A DNA stretch of 64,000 nt from Selaginella tamariscina (GCA_003024785.1 PUQB01000032.1:711001-775000); one strand, 5' to 3'. Shown: positions 31,960-44,945, counted from the first letter of the stretch. The notes: generated by a model not told the origin, from the letters alone. Made by a program: numbers and translations.

Positions 31960-33154
31960 TTAGGGTTCTCTTGTAGACGGGCCCGGATCTGGAGGAACAT
32001 CAGGAGGAGGCACTGGTGGATCTATAGGCGGCACAACTTGTTCCCGTTGCACAAAATGCTTCAACCGTTGTACATGTACAATCTCCGGAGGATCGGGTTG
32101 AATGTCGTGCCGAACCTCATAAACCTGTGGTCCTACTTGCCGTAACACTCGATACGGTCCTTTCCATTGAGGAAGGAGACTCTTAGCTAAACCACGTACC
32201 GTAAGCTTGGGAAAACGAACCAACACCAGTTCATCAACCTTGTACTCCGCAGGAGGACGATGATGCGAGTTGTACCGTTGTTGTTGTCCTACTTGTACGC
32301 GGCCCAAGTGTTCTGCTGACTCCGCACGAACCAATGGAAGGATGCTTCAGATACCGATCCCATGACCTAGCATCAGCAGCTCGCGGTAACCGAGACGGCA
32401 AACCCAACTCCGTTGGCAACACCGGGTCATGACCATACAAAAGCTTATATGGAGAAGTACCAATGGAACTTTGAACTCCAGTGACATAAGCATATCGGAG
32501 AGACGGCAGATAACCATCCCAATCTGAATGTTGAAAGTTCACATACTTTGCGATCATCCCCTTGAAGGTTCTAAGCCGTTCCACTAAACCATCTGTCTGA
32601 GGATGATAAGCACTTGTGAAAGTGTGGCGTATCCCTAATCGAGATGTCAAAACATGAAATGCCTCAGCCATAAATGCGGGACCATTATCCGAGAGAATTC
32701 GCTCCGGACAAGAATGCTGAAACACGACCCGATTCAGGAGAAACTGACCAACAGCAGAAGCAGTCGCACTAGCAAGAGCACCAACTTCTACCCAACGAGT
32801 TAGGTAATCAGAAGCAATAATAACGTACTCGTTACCAGCAGTTGACCGCGGAAAAGGTCCCATCAAATCAAATGCCACCAATTCAAACGGACGAGAAACT
32901 GCAATTGACTCCAACCGTCCTTCCGAAGCACATGGGGGAGTATTGCGAGCTTGGCACCACACACAACTACGCACATACCGAATCACATCTCCTCGCAACT
33001 CCGGCCAATAGAAAGATCTGCGCAGCTTCTCCATCACCCGACGATGTCCCATGTGCCCGCCAAGAATAGGAGAGTCATGGTAAGCATGGAGGAAGCGTGG
33101 AATGAAGATTGAAGGCACCACCAACCGCAAAGGATCATCTGGATCAGTCCCCAC
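31960..33154 (-). CDS. Integrase of the young Ty3 element
   Basis: Two registers overlap (33154-32234 and 32334-31960), with a frame change near 32300. The zinc-binding region is seen as HDSPILGGHMGHRR and CVWCQARN. The catalytic core has FDLMGPFPRSTAG (first Asp), DYLTRWVEV, ERILSDNGPAF (second Asp) and YHPQTDGLVER (Glu), so all three catalytic residues are present. The C-terminal register has VDELVLVRFPKL and WKGPYRVLRQVGPQVYEV, then a Pro/Asp-rich end (PPIDPPVPPPD). No chromodomain follows. The enzyme joins element cDNA to the host genome. Confidence 0.92.
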
Positions 33155-34505
33155 AAAAAAAGAAGGTCATCCTGAAGGCGATACTGTGAATGTAAATGCC
33201 TGAAAGGCAAGTCATCAGCAAGTGATGCAGGATTCTCAAACCCATCACGAAGCCTTCGAATCCACGGCTCAACCTTTTGAGCTTCCCGAACCTCATCCAA
33301 AGACGGCAAATCTAACTCTGCATTCTGCGGACACTGAACGTCAAGCACAGCAACTGCTGATGGTACGGAATCTTCATCCAAAAAGTCCACTGAAGCTGGA
33401 ACAACTGGTTCCTCTGGGGCAACAGAAGAGAGAGAAGGTGGAAGAGGAGCCCGAGAAAGAGCATCAGCATCAGCCATGGAACTCCCTGGACGATGAACAA
33501 CTTCAAAGTCGTAAATTTGAAGTTTCAAGGCCCACCGAGCAGTACGCCCAATCAAATTCTTTCGCTTCAACAACGAAGTGACTGCTGCATGATCACCTTC
33601 CAACAACGTCCGCGAACCATGCAAGTAGGCATGGAGCTTCTCAAAACCCCAAACTGCTGCTAGACACTCCTTTTCAGTTGTGGAGTAATTCACCTCTGCT
33701 GGCTGCAATGTACGGCTGATGTATGCAATGGGATGTCGTTGGCCAGGAACACTTGTACTCTCCTGCATCAATACACCCCCGAGGCCGATGTCAGAAGCAT
33801 CTACACGCAAGATGAAAGGACGAGTGTAATCCGGGTACGCCAAAACTGGAGGAGTCGTCAACAACTCTTTGAGATCTGCAAATGCCTGCTTGCAATCCTT
33901 AGACCAAACAAAAGAAGTCATTGACGATTTCAACAACGCGCGCAACGGTGCAGTACGATCTGAAAGATGATCCACAAAACGACCCAGATATTGTACCTTG
34001 CCAAGAAAGCGTTGCACATCATTCACACACTTCGGCGTAGGGAACTTCAAAACTGCAACTAGTTTGTCAGGATCGACTTGCAAACCTTCACGTGAAATGC
34101 GATAACCCAGATAAGTGGTGTCCTTTGATCCAAATACACACTTAGATGGCTTCAACTTCAAACCAACTTCCCGCAGTCGATCCAAAACCTTACGTACATC
34201 ACCGACATGCTCCTCCCACGTTCCATCCGAATGGATCAAAACATCATCGATGAAATCGCAGTCACCTCCGGCATGTCGCAAAGAACCTCATCCATCATAC
34301 GCTGGAAAGTTGCTGGAGCATTGCTCAAACCGAAAGGCATCACCAGGAACTCGTACAGGCCAAATGGTGTTCGAAAAGCAGTCTTGGGAATGTCCATGTC
34401 AGCCATCGGAACTTGCCAATATCCAGATGCGAGATCTAACTTGGTGAACCAACGGCTCCGCCCCAGTCGATCCAAAAGGTCTGCAGTATGAGGAAGTGGG
34501 TACAC
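33155..34505 (-). CDS. RT C-terminal half and RNase H of the young Ty3 element
   Basis: The register 34505-34236 holds the RT palm: RSRWFTKLDLASGYWQ, PKTAFRTPFGLYEF and MPFGLSNAPATFQR. After a frame change the register 34281-33034 continues with the catalytic box FIDD at 34240-34251, GLKLKPSKCVFG, DVQRFLGKVQYLGRF, RNase H motifs FILRVDASDIGLGGVL, STTEKECLAAVWGFEK and DFEVVHRPGSSMADADALSR, and runs to the integrase junction. These domains copy the element RNA and remove the template. Only one frame break separates the two RT parts. Confidence 0.92.
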
Positions 34506-34525
34506 ATCTGAGACGGTTACCTCAT

Positions 34526-35260
34526 TTAACGGGCGATAATGCAGAATCGAACGCTCCCATCAGGCTTCGTCACAAGGTGAGGTTCGCACGCCCAAGGACT
34601 TCGAGACTTCCGGATAACACCCTTCTCCAACATCTCTTTGACATTCGCTCGTAAGATCTTGAGCTCCTTTGGTGATCGACGCCGAACAGGTACCTTGATT
34701 GGCCTAGCTTCTCCAGTTGGAATAGGGTGGCGTGTCGCAATCTTGGCCCCAGATGACAAGTCGAAGTTGAAAAGATCAGCATACTCCTTCTTGAGTTGAT
34801 CAACAACTACAGCACGACGATCATCTGATGGATCCAAAGAAGAAAAGGAAGAGCATGAAGGGAAAATGGTTGGAAATAAGGGTGAGACAAAAGTGATGGA
34901 AGCAGAGGTGGAAGCAGATGGACGAAGTGGAATAGAAGTAAGAGGAATGGAAGAAAGACGAGGGAGAGTCAAACAAGGGGGAGACTTTTCAAAGTCACAC
35001 TTGGCATGATTGCGAGTTAACCAATCCATACCAAGAATAAGGTGAAAAGCTTGACTCGGCACCACCCGCAAAGATTGAAGCTCGAGCTCACAATCATCCA
35101 CACGAACAACAATGTCCACTTCATCCCGCGAACAAGCATGAGTATGTCCGTTGCCGTACAGAATGAAGACTGGTTCTACCGCACGACGCAAATGAAGGCT
35201 GCAACGTGTAGCAACAGATTGAGAAACAGAGGACAAACTTGAACCTGTATCCACCAACAC
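34526..35260 (-). CDS. Protease and RT N-terminal half of the young Ty3 element
   Basis: The frame opens with MLVDTGSSLSSVS, the retropepsin active site (DTGS) at about 35240-35251, and FHLILGMDWLTRNHAKCDF, the conserved end of the domain. A Ser/Pro-rich linker leads into RT motifs HPIPTGEARPIKVPVRR, EMLEKGVIRKSRSPWACE and TKPDGSVRFCI, after which the frame breaks near 34535. Protease processes the polyprotein; RT continues in the neighbouring frame. Confidence 0.9.
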   Translation of the reverse strand: MLVDTGSSLSSVSQSVATRCSLHLRRAVEPVFILYGNGHTHACSRDEVDIVVRVDDCELELQSLRVVPSQAFHLILGMDWLTRNHAKCDFEKSPPCLTLPRLSSIPLTSIPLRPSASTSASITFVSPLFPTIFPSCSSFSSLDPSDDRRAVVVDQLKKEYADLFNFDLSSGAKIATRHPIPTGEARPIKVPVRRRSPKELKILRANVKEMLEKGVIRKSRSPWACEPHLVTKPDGSVRFCIIAR

Positions 35261-35379
35261 TGAAAGGAAAACAGGACGAGGTGCGATTGAAACGAGCTTG
35301 AAAAGTGAAAACCGGATGATTTGGTGCCGAGTGAACCCCTTGATGATACTCCCGAAAGAAAGATGGAGGGGTCACTAAT

Positions 35380-36357
35380 TTATTCGCACGAGGACCCTCC
35401 TCTACTCGTGCGATTCGTCGTTTCCCGGAAGATCCACCGCATCACAACCTTCCACTGCAGCAGCACCAACCGGACGTTGTTGCGCCATGGCCTCCATCCT
35501 GGAAATGGGGGACGCCAATCGGGAAACCGTTGACAGCGCCGATACGTGTGTCCAACCTCATCACATGCCCAACAACGAACTGCACGTCCACGTCCTCGTC
35601 CACGGGCCCCACCTTGTGCTGGTACACGAGCGGCAACAGCCTCAACCTCCATCGGAGCAGGTCCATCCCCAACATGGAGTGGAACAAGAGCACGTGAAGG
35701 CAAAGTGGGAGAGGTGACGACTCATATCGTTGTGCCAGCCTCAAAGCATCGTCAAGAGTCACTGGAGCTAGTGCATGCACAAGCCCCACAAGGTCTTGAC
35801 GAAGTGCTGGCCACAACATACCTAACTTGATGCGTTCCGACATGTTAGGTTCTGCACGCAGCAAAAGGCTTCGAAAGCGAACACCAAACTGCATCACCGA
35901 CTCAGATGGCTCCTGACGAATACGATGCAACTGCTGAAAAGCATCATCACAGTCGTCCATGCCCAAATGCACGTTTGAAGATCTCTGGAAGAATATTCCA
36001 ATCTCCACGAGTTGCAACGTCCAGACCATTGTACCACTGCAACGCCGTCCCTTGAAGACAAGTAGGAAACTCGCGCAAACACTGAGCACCGTCCCACGAA
36101 TGATATGTGGCAACCACAGTGAAGTGGTCAAACCAATGGTACACATCATCTCCAGGATTTCCGCGAAAGAAATCCGGTCGGACACGGGGGTTTGCAACAT
36201 GCGTAGGAGGAGTACCCTGGCCTGTGAATGCTGCCATCAACTGAGAATGATTGTTCAGTTGCACACGCATGGCATCCAACAACTGCATGAGTAACTGCTC
36301 CACAGACAAGGGATTTGTCTGTTGTGGATTCATGGATGAAGAAGAGACAAAATCCAC
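35380..36357 (-). CDS. Gag of the young Ty3 element
   Basis: Three overlapping registers (36357-35947, 36200-35442 and 35703-35380) form one gag gene. Near the N-terminus are LLMQLLDAMRVQLNNHSQ, then RVRPDFFRGNPGDDVYHW and LREFPTCLQGTALQWYNGL, the capsid pattern of Ty3 gag. The middle has FQQLHRIRQEPSESVMQFG. The last register has a basic RGRGRGRAV stretch and a single CCHC knuckle CWACDEVGHTYRRC at 35533-35574. Two frame breaks are needed to read it through. Confidence 0.88.
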
Positions 36358-36451
36358 AAGAAAGGAATAGATCTAGACAATGGAAAAGCTAGACCTAAGA
36401 AGACAGAGAAAAAAGACACAAATCCGAGCACTCCGTAGGGACAATTAGAGG

Positions 36452-36469
36452 TGCCCCTCACCTCCACCA
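36452..36469 (-). other. Primer-binding site of the young Ty3 element
   Basis: One base after the 5' LTR the minus strand reads TGGTGGAGGTGAGGGGCA, starting with the TGG complementary to a tRNA CCA end. The tRNA identity is not assigned. Confidence 0.65.
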
Positions 36470-36470
36470 A

Positions 36471-36631
36471 TGTGAGAGCTCGGAATATAGAAATGTGTAT
36501 ATCCATTAGTTCAGAAACCCTAACTTATATACAAGAGCGAGTGGTCCAGATTGAATCCAATCCGACGGCTATCAAAATCCACTACGCTAATAATAGTATG
36601 TGCACATGCAGCCGTACACGTGGATCTTACA
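36471..36631 (-). repeat. 5' LTR of the young Ty3 element
   Basis: 161 bp, identical to 31767-31927 and followed by ACTT of the target duplication. Confidence 0.9.
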
Positions 36632-36635
36632 ACTT

Positions 36636-38576
36636 CAATTTAAAATTTAGAATAACTTTAGATGAGGGTTGATAGTGTCACATTAGGTTTAAAATTTAAA
36701 AATAAATAAATAATAATCATACATAGTAAACTTATTATATAAGATAATTATAAATAATTCACGTTTCAACCTTAACAACTCATATATATTATAAAAGAAA
36801 ACACACTACAAAGGGCTTATGACTTCTTAATAAATCTTTCTTGGTATGCTTAGATTCCTCACAATAAACATCTTATGATTATCTTATTTATCATAAGATG
36901 TAAGATATAATATTATGATTTCTTTGAAATTAGTGGGATATGGAAAAAGTGAAAATTATATTATATCTTTAAAATTTATCATATTTATATATATATTCTT
37001 AGAAGTATTATATTTATTATATACTCTTGAAACTTCAATTTAAAGCTTTATAAATTTCAAAAATTAAAAAATTAAAAATAATTAAAAATTAATTTGTATT
37101 TTATTAAAAATAAAATATTTTTAAAATAATTATATTAATGTGATATATATGTTAATAAGTTGTATTTTGGACTTATTTTTACTATGATAATTTTTTGATA
37201 TTTAACACTTAATAAACTTTAATTATTTCATTTGCAATATATTATGAATTGAAAATATTTTTTATTATTTTAAAAGTCAAAATATTACAATTAAATTTTT
37301 TCAAAGGTATATATATAAATTTTCTATTTTTAGAGGGTATATATGTAATATAAAACTTCTAAAATATATATGTAAATATGATAGATTTCAGGGTATAAAT
37401 ATAATTTTCCCTATAAAAAATATTTAAAAGTATAAACAAAAGTTAAAATTCAAAGAACCATTAATTCATTAAATAAATTCTTAATTTAGTATTTAATATG
37501 TGACTATATGTAAATCATATAAATATAAATATTCAAGAGATTTAAATACCATTTTTATGTTTGAAAGAAGCTTTACTTTTTTTTTTATTAAAAGTCACAT
37601 GTTATATCTTTTATTACTTCAATAATAGTTTGCTTAATTAATTTTTTATATTTTTTCCTTTTTTTCTTAGCCATGTTTCCTATCATAAAATAATAAATTA
37701 AGTTAAAAAGAATATTATTTACACATTTCTTTAAACACAATAGAAGAACTATTATTTAATGAAAAAATAAAATATTAACATTAATTCAGATTGCCATAGG
37801 AAATTCTTACAATACAATTTAAGTGTATATTAATGAAAGTCCACACATAAGAAATAATGAATTTTTATTAGAATTAAGAATTGAACTTTGACCTTTGTAT
37901 TAAACATGTCCTTATATAAATATATATTATTTCATAAATAATTTAAATAAATTAGAGTAGAGTTATCATTAAATAATTAATAAATAAATTTCATTAATAA
38001 ACTTTATTTATGAGAGAGGAACTATAGGAAAGTTTATGTTTTTGATATTTATAATATAGAAAGTAAATGTTGGTGTTGTGTTTTTCAAGATGATTTTGTT
38101 TTATATAAAAATTAATTTCATATATAAAAGATATTTTAAACACTTTGGTTAATGTAATAAGGGAAATCACTCTATAGTAAATTCTAATTCATTTTATACC
38201 ATACATAAAAATTTCTTTTCTTAATAAGTTGAATGTTTTTTAATAATACAATGTTGTTGTAAAAAGTTACACATAAAGTTTAAGCTATATCAAAACAAAA
38301 TGTGTTATATATATATATATGTAAAACTTTTAATTATAAACTTAAAGGCAAAGCAAAGAACGTGATTCTCATAAAAAATATTATTAAGTATGTGAACATG
38401 TATGTTTTATATAATGATTTAAAATTAACAAACAAAATATATATTATACGAAGAAAAACAAGTTCCAATAGATACATGTATTAACTAATTAAATAACATA
38501 ATATCAAAAGATTCAAACACTAAATATATTTGAGTTGCTTTAAGTTAAAAAATTGATAAGTACTTGTACATTTACT

Positions 38577-38615
<39 letters not shown>

Positions 38616-39650
38616 AATGTTTTATAAGTAACATAACATGTTTCATTATTTTTCTCCTCTGTCATCATATGTTTCTATGTTAAACATTATTGAAAAAATA
38701 CAATTTATAAATGATAATTGCATCACATATGATTGATGTGGTTTAGAAAATTCCAAATGATTATTTAAATGTTATAATAAATTCTAAAAAATATTAAAGT
38801 TAAGATTTTGCAGTATAAAAAGAATTATGTTTAATGTTATGTGGTTTTATTATTTAGATGTCGTGTTATATGAGAATAAAAAAATGACTATACTGGACAC
38901 TTTTGATTATGTAAAAGAATCGTATGTGAATTTTAAATTTATTATTGTTGCTAATATGAGAATTCTATTTAAAATCCTATAATAATTTTGATATAAATTA
39001 GGTTTTAAAATTTTATTTAAATTCATAAAGTCTTAGTTATGACTTTAAATTCACTTAATATTATTTTATTAAGAATCAAATAATGATTTCATTTTCTTTC
39101 TCTTATTAAAGATTAAAGAAAACCATATAAAAGGTCCCTACATAAATATAAAAAAAACCAAAGTTTTATCATTTGTAACCAAATATTTATAAATAAATTA
39201 AAAAAAACAAGAATTTATATTATATATTAATTTTAGTCTTAATAAAGACGAAAAAATTTCAATATAAAATTAATAATTGCAAAGTTGATTCCTAATTAGT
39301 GATATTCTTTAATAATAAAATGGAATTAAGTATAATACTCATTGATGTGTGCTCTAACAAAAATGGTTAATAACAATTTAATAAAGATATGTAAAGAAAA
39401 AGGAACTAATAAGAAAATTTACACCACTTTTTCATACGGTTAATCATTTATACTATAGAAAATTCTTCAGTCCTTGCTCCTTAAAAAATTCATGAATTAT
39501 TAATCAATTTAATTTTCTTAATTCTTACATTATAAATTATTATTACTTAATAATTAACATATAATTATAATAATGATACAAGCTTTGTTTTCAAGTCATG
39601 AATGTTTGCATATTAACGAGAATGTTTATTTCAATTTATGATTGTTATAC
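36636..39650. other. AT-rich intergenic DNA with an inverted-repeat partner at 53.9 kb
   Basis: No supportable gene. The stretch 36950-37400 has an inverted relative at about 53830-54270. For example TTAACACTTAATAAACTTTA near 37203 pairs with TAAAATTTATTAAGTGTTAA near 54010, and CAATATATTATGAATTGAAA pairs with TTTCAATTCATATTATATTG. A (TA)n run lies at about 38580-38611. Confidence 0.6.
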
Positions 39651-39659
39651 GTCTTTTAT

Positions 39660-40850
39660 TTCTTTTAAAATATTTTTATTTCTTTAATTTTTAATATTTA
39701 CAAATTTATTATTTTTATATTGATTTTCACTTAATATATACATAAAAGACCTTTAGGGTTAATGCATATTCTTTTTACATGATTTTTTAGTTTCTATATA
39801 ATTTTATCTCTTTTGGTTTTTAATATTTATTAATTTATTATTTTTATATTGATTTTCACTTAAAATGTAAAAATGTATGCATAAAAGACTTTTAAAGTTA
39901 ATACATATTGTTTTTACATGTGTTTTAATTTATAATACAAGTTTCTATATATTTTATTTCCTTTGGTTTTTAATATTTATTAATTTATTATTTTTCTATT
40001 GATTTTCACTTAATGTATACATAATAGATATAGAAACTTATCTATAAATTAAAAAAAAACATGTTAAAACAATATGCATTAACCTTAAAGGTATTTTTAT
40101 TTCTTTTAGTAATTTATTAATTTATTATTTTATATTTATTTTCACTTAAAATGTAAAATATATACCTTTAGAGTTAATACATATGTGTTTACATGGTTTT
40201 TTAATATACAAATTTCTTTATATTTTCTTCTTTGATTTTAGTATTTATAACATATTATTTTTATATTGATTTTCACTTAAAATGTAAGAAAATGCATATA
40301 TAAAAGACCTTTAAGATTAATACATATTGTTTTATATGTTTTAATTTATATATAAGTTTCTATATTTTATTTCTTTTGGTTTAAAGTATTTATTACTTTT
40401 AATTTCTTATATTGATTCCACTTTAAAATGTAATAAATGTATACATAAAACCGCTTATTGTTTTTACATGTTTTTTAATAATATATAAGTTTTTATATAT
40501 TTTTATTTCTTTTATTTTTTAATATTTTATAGTGATTTTCACTTAAATGTATGCATAAGAGACCTTAGGGTTAATGCATATTATTTTTACATGTTTTTAT
40601 TTATTTTGGTTTTTAGTATTTATTAATTTATTATTTTCATATTGATTTTCATTTAAATCTACATCAAAGATCTTTAGGGTTAATGCATATTATTTTGACA
40701 TCATTTTAATTTATTTAGTTTTTAATATTTATTATTAATTTATTCTACATTAAATTTCACTTAAAATGTAAAAATGTATACTTAAAAGACCTTTAAGGTT
40801 AACACTTAATGTTTTTATATGTTTTTTTAATATATATACAAAATTATTTC
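39660..40850. repeat. AT-rich tandem satellite, about nine units of 110-150 bp
   Basis: The motif GATTTTCACTTAA(AATGTAA) recurs near 39722, 39850, 40003, 40139, 40267, 40413, 40531, 40643 and 40755. Each copy is followed by a unit containing ACCTTTAGGGTTAATGCATA, TGTTTTTACATG and TTTTATTTCTTTTGGTTTTTA in variable form. At about 40027-40095 part of a unit is inverted (CAATATGCATTAACCTTAAAGG). Unit length varies because of internal deletions. Confidence 0.8.
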
Positions 40851-41028
40851 ATATTTTATATCAAAACATAATATAAGAAACCAACTTTACTTAACTAAGA
40901 TTATATGTATATAATTGTTCAGTAGATAAGAAAGTGCGTGCAAAACTAGTAAGCCATGAGCATCCAAACGATTGGAAGCCATGGAACGATCGAAACGCTC
41001 CAAATGTAGAATACTTATATAATATATA

Positions 41029-41093
41029 TATATAGAGAGAGAGAGAAGAGAAGAGAGAGGAGGAGAGAGAGAAGAGAGAGAGAAGAGAGATAG
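41029..41093. repeat. (GA)n microsatellite
   Basis: A run of GA with GAA and GGA interruptions, next to a short TA run at 41017-41030. Confidence 0.85.
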
Positions 41094-41522
41094 TTAGTGC
41101 ATGAAGGATTTTTACAAACTACATTTGAAACAAAAATTATCCATGTTTATGGATAAATTAATAGTAACTTATATGTATATTCACATGAGATATGTGTCGT
41201 ACTTTAATGGTTTTGAAATTTGTTGAGACTTTAAGATTTAAATTAAAAAGTTTTAAATTTATGTAATAACCAATGATCTCACACATACACACAACATGGG
41301 TGCATATTCATCCTTTTCTCTCTTCTCACACACCACACGCGCACACCATCAACATGGTGTGTTGCTTGCGTACATATGATCATCAGCAATATATTGCATT
41401 TCACGTTCACAAATTTAATCTGTCTATAAAGTGTGCCTGTACACACACACACACACATATACAAACACACGAATATATATATACAAATGCCCTTACTGGG
41501 CATATGCTGCATTGAAAGCAAG

Positions 41523-41975
41523 TCACAGTCTACAAATCCCAGTCATTACCTCTCCTCCTCTTAAGCGGGTCCCCGAAGAACCTGTTAGGCCACACTTCAG
41601 CATCTGCCCAGGATTGATCACGTACGGCACCGGACCAGGCGGCTTTGCAGCCTCCAGCTTGACTGGCTCCTTCCATAGCCTGCCTTTGTTCCTCTTCTTC
41701 CTCTTCTTCTTCTTCAATGTCCCATTCCTTAACATCTTCTTCTTGCGCTTCTTCTTCAGCTCCCGGCGTACCTCGTCGTAGATTGTTCTTAGCACGCTGG
41801 TAGTCGTGAAGGTGCGAGACTTACATGGGTTTCCAGGTACATGTCCGATTGCTTGTTTACATTTAGCCGCTACCTTATTCTGATATGGAGCGATTCGGCT
41901 GATCCGGCTGGTTACAAGTGAACACATCGGTCGCAACAGCAAGGCCCGCATTCCTTGGATTAGGGTGATTAACAC
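41523..41975 (-). pseudogene. X segment, copy 1: unidentified conserved coding-like piece
   Basis: The longest open minus-strand frame (150 codons) contains VAAKCKQAIGHVPGNPCKSR, then TIYDEVRRELKKKRKKK and a Lys/Arg-rich stretch, ending at a possible donor GAG|GTAATG near 41553. A second register gives a Glu-rich stretch followed by AEVWPNRFFGDPLKRRR, so the true frame is not settled. Related copies lie at 47335-47580 (minus), 53161-53275 (plus, 3' part only) and 61320-61650 (plus). I do not recognise the protein. The following (TG)n-rich segment matches the one at 26100-26520 upstream of the POLAR-like gene. Confidence 0.5.
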
Positions 41976-44945
41976 AACATTCTTAATTAGCGTTATTTAA
42001 AAAACTTAATTATAAAAGAAGTAAAACATCTTACTTTGAATACATCGATATATCTTAAGTTAATTAAATGATTTAAATTTTATTTTAATTTAATCTTTAA
42101 CAACATTTTAAAGTTTATATTTTAAACATAAAACTTGTATTAGTTTGTTCTAAATGTTATAAATGTTAGACAATAACATTAAGTTTTTTTATTTTATATA
42201 AAATTGAAATAGATGATTGACATTATTAAGTTAATTTATGCAATGACTTTTTATAATTTTAAATCAATCTTAAATCCTTATAATATATTAAACAAGTAAA
42301 CATGTTATAAGTATTTGTAATAATAAAAAGTTGTAATGTGGATGTGCATTTATTAAGTAGTTAGGATTAACACTTTTTTAATATAAATGTGTTTAATGTT
42401 TGTGATTTCATACATTTGCACTTTTATATGATGGTTAGAATTTTGTTATTAATATAAATTATTAATATAATAATTAACAGTAAAAAATCTTCAAACACAA
42501 TTGTTATAGTGAAAACACTTAAATAAGTAATTAATTCACACACATGCTTAAATATTATATGCAAATTATGATAAACCTCGTAATAAGTCTTTATTGTACA
42601 ATTTTATTATAAAAAGATGTAATTTAAACTTGAACAAAATGTATTATTTTGAGTTTATGATAATAATAACAAAAATTATTAACAGTGATAAATATTTTTT
42701 AATGTGATTTTATTTTAGAATATTCAAAACCTTTGTAAAAACCAGCTTATGTGATGTTAAATTTTTTTAGTTATGTTAAGTATATTGTTGTATTATTGCT
42801 AGATCTTAATAATATTATGTTTTTTATTTTAAATATAAATATGAATACTACAATTACATCTTAAATATTATGTTGTTATTGATATCTTAATAATACTATT
42901 AGATGAATAATTAATTATTAATATTAGTGATAGTACTTAATATTATTATGATATGGAAATAAGTAGTACACTTGATACTTTATTAAGAGAAAAATAAAAC
43001 TTAAATTTGAATTATAATAATAAAATAATTATTTACATTACAAAATCATATAAACTAATTTATTATTTCATGGATGTCTTTTGAATGGAAAGACAAGAAA
43101 ATAAAAATTTTATTAGTATTACATTTTGAAAATCGATAACAACTCACTCTACTTATAATAATTATCAATTAATAAGATTATGATATATCTTTTTATTTAA
43201 TGTTGAATAACATGTATTTATGCTTCTTATATGAAATCGAAATTGTTTTGAACATATTTTATGTGATAATACATAGACTTAAAAAATATATTTATAGTAC
43301 CCATTAAACTTCACGGCAATAAAACATTTTAAAGTAAGTATAATTTATTTATATACAAATAAATAATTTAATAAATGTCATACCAAAAATTAAATTCGAA
43401 TTGAAAGTATCATTTTTTTCTTTAAGTATCTCTAATTATTATATCAATAATTTAAATAACAAAATATTTAAGACATTTTTTGGTATATCATCGTAAAGAA
43501 TGGTGTTGTGACAAAAGAATCTTTCGACAAATATCAAGTAGTATTGAAAAAGCGCAAGAATAAAGAACTTTTTAATAAATTTATTTTTTTAATGAGTTAT
43601 GAAGAATTAATGAGATAATTCTTATTAATGTTTCTTATGTAATTACTCACAAACGCTGAAGAAGTTTCAATATGTGTATGAAAGAAAGGCGCACATAAAT
43701 ATATAATTTATTATTTTTAAAACATTATATACAAGCATGTAAATGCTTTAATAAAGAATTTTATTTATGAATTTTTATAAAAAAGATGTTAAGACTTAAC
43801 TATACATTTATATATCTTAATTGTGTAAATGTTTGTGAAGAACATTTAAATAAATGCAAAGAATCAATTTGCACAAAATGTTAAGACTTAACTAGATGTT
43901 TATGAAGAACATTTAAAAAAATGCAAAAGTTAAAATATTTATAATTATATTATTTTAAATAGATAATAAAATAAGATGAAGAAGCTTATCGTTAACTTTG
44001 TTATTTCAACTATACATATGACTACATTTTTAAATGCTATATAAATTATTAATAAAAAAAAAAAAGAAAAAAAACTTTAGAGAGTTTCTTTAGTAAGGAT
44101 AATGTTGTGTAAGTAATTTTTAAATATAAATAGATTTATTAATATAAAAGTATTTCTAAATGAATTCTCACATATTAATAATGTTCATAATGTTCAATAG
44201 TGTTTAAAAGAGCATTATATATTTTATGAATTATTTAAATCATTTATAATGTAATTAGATATAATAATTAAATTAAACCTTGACAAGGTAACTATGACAA
44301 TAGATGAAATATTGACAAAAAGAAAATGAGAACAAAATAGATAACGATGCAATATATATTTTACAATGTTTAAATAATAATTATTGAACATTACATAAAA
44401 ATTGTTATCCTTAATTAAATTTTCTTACATCGTTTAAACATTTATTTTACAAACTTTTGCATTAGTTCATGCATCATCTGAACCCATCAATTTAAAACAC
44501 GATTTACTTTTGATTTAAGAATTAATTCATTATAATAATATAAATGTAGAACACGTTGAACATGGTATATTAATTTTTTTTTTAAATTAGTCTACACAAG
44601 GGAAGAATCAATTTTAAAAAAAATATGAATGTCATAAATCTCTTACATTGTTTAGTGTAAATGAAATTCAATTTAGATCACTAACATCTTAAAATAATAA
44701 GTTATCAATGTACTAATTAACACATTTTAATATATTTATCCAGTATTTGTTTAATATGTTACCTTTTTAAAAATGTCAAGAGGGCTTGAGATAACTTGCA
44801 CATAGAAAGGTAAGTACCCGTCAGTTAACTCATTTTGTTTTCAACCATGTAAACAAATTTAATCAGGTTTTTATAGGTATAAATAAACATATGGATGCTT
44901 TGAAATACAAAATAGATAAAACAGTTTAATTAATTTATGGCTGAA
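41976..44945. other. AT-rich intergenic DNA
   Basis: No gene or clear element. The left part (42010-42900) resembles 47600-48700 and 62150-63200 in wording (for example TGTAATGTGGATGTGCAT near 42333, 48017 and 62548), so it is a more diverged member of the same AT-rich duplicated family. Confidence 0.5.

Larger units (their letters stand above)
31767..36631 (-). mobile_element. Young Ty3/gypsy LTR retrotransposon, 4.87 kb, no chromodomain
   Basis: Two LTRs of 161 bp (31767-31927 and 36471-36631) read as identical, with TGTGAGAG...CTTACA ends. ACTT occurs on both outer sides (31763-31766 and 36632-36635), a 4-bp target duplication. The minus-strand order is gag, CCHC knuckle, protease, RT, RNase H, integrase. 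No chromodomain is visible after integrase; the C-terminus is a Pro-rich tail. Identical LTRs mean a recent insertion, yet the polyprotein is split over several registers. Short LTRs and this compact layout differ from the Tat-type element, and the lineage is not one I can name. Confidence 0.9.
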
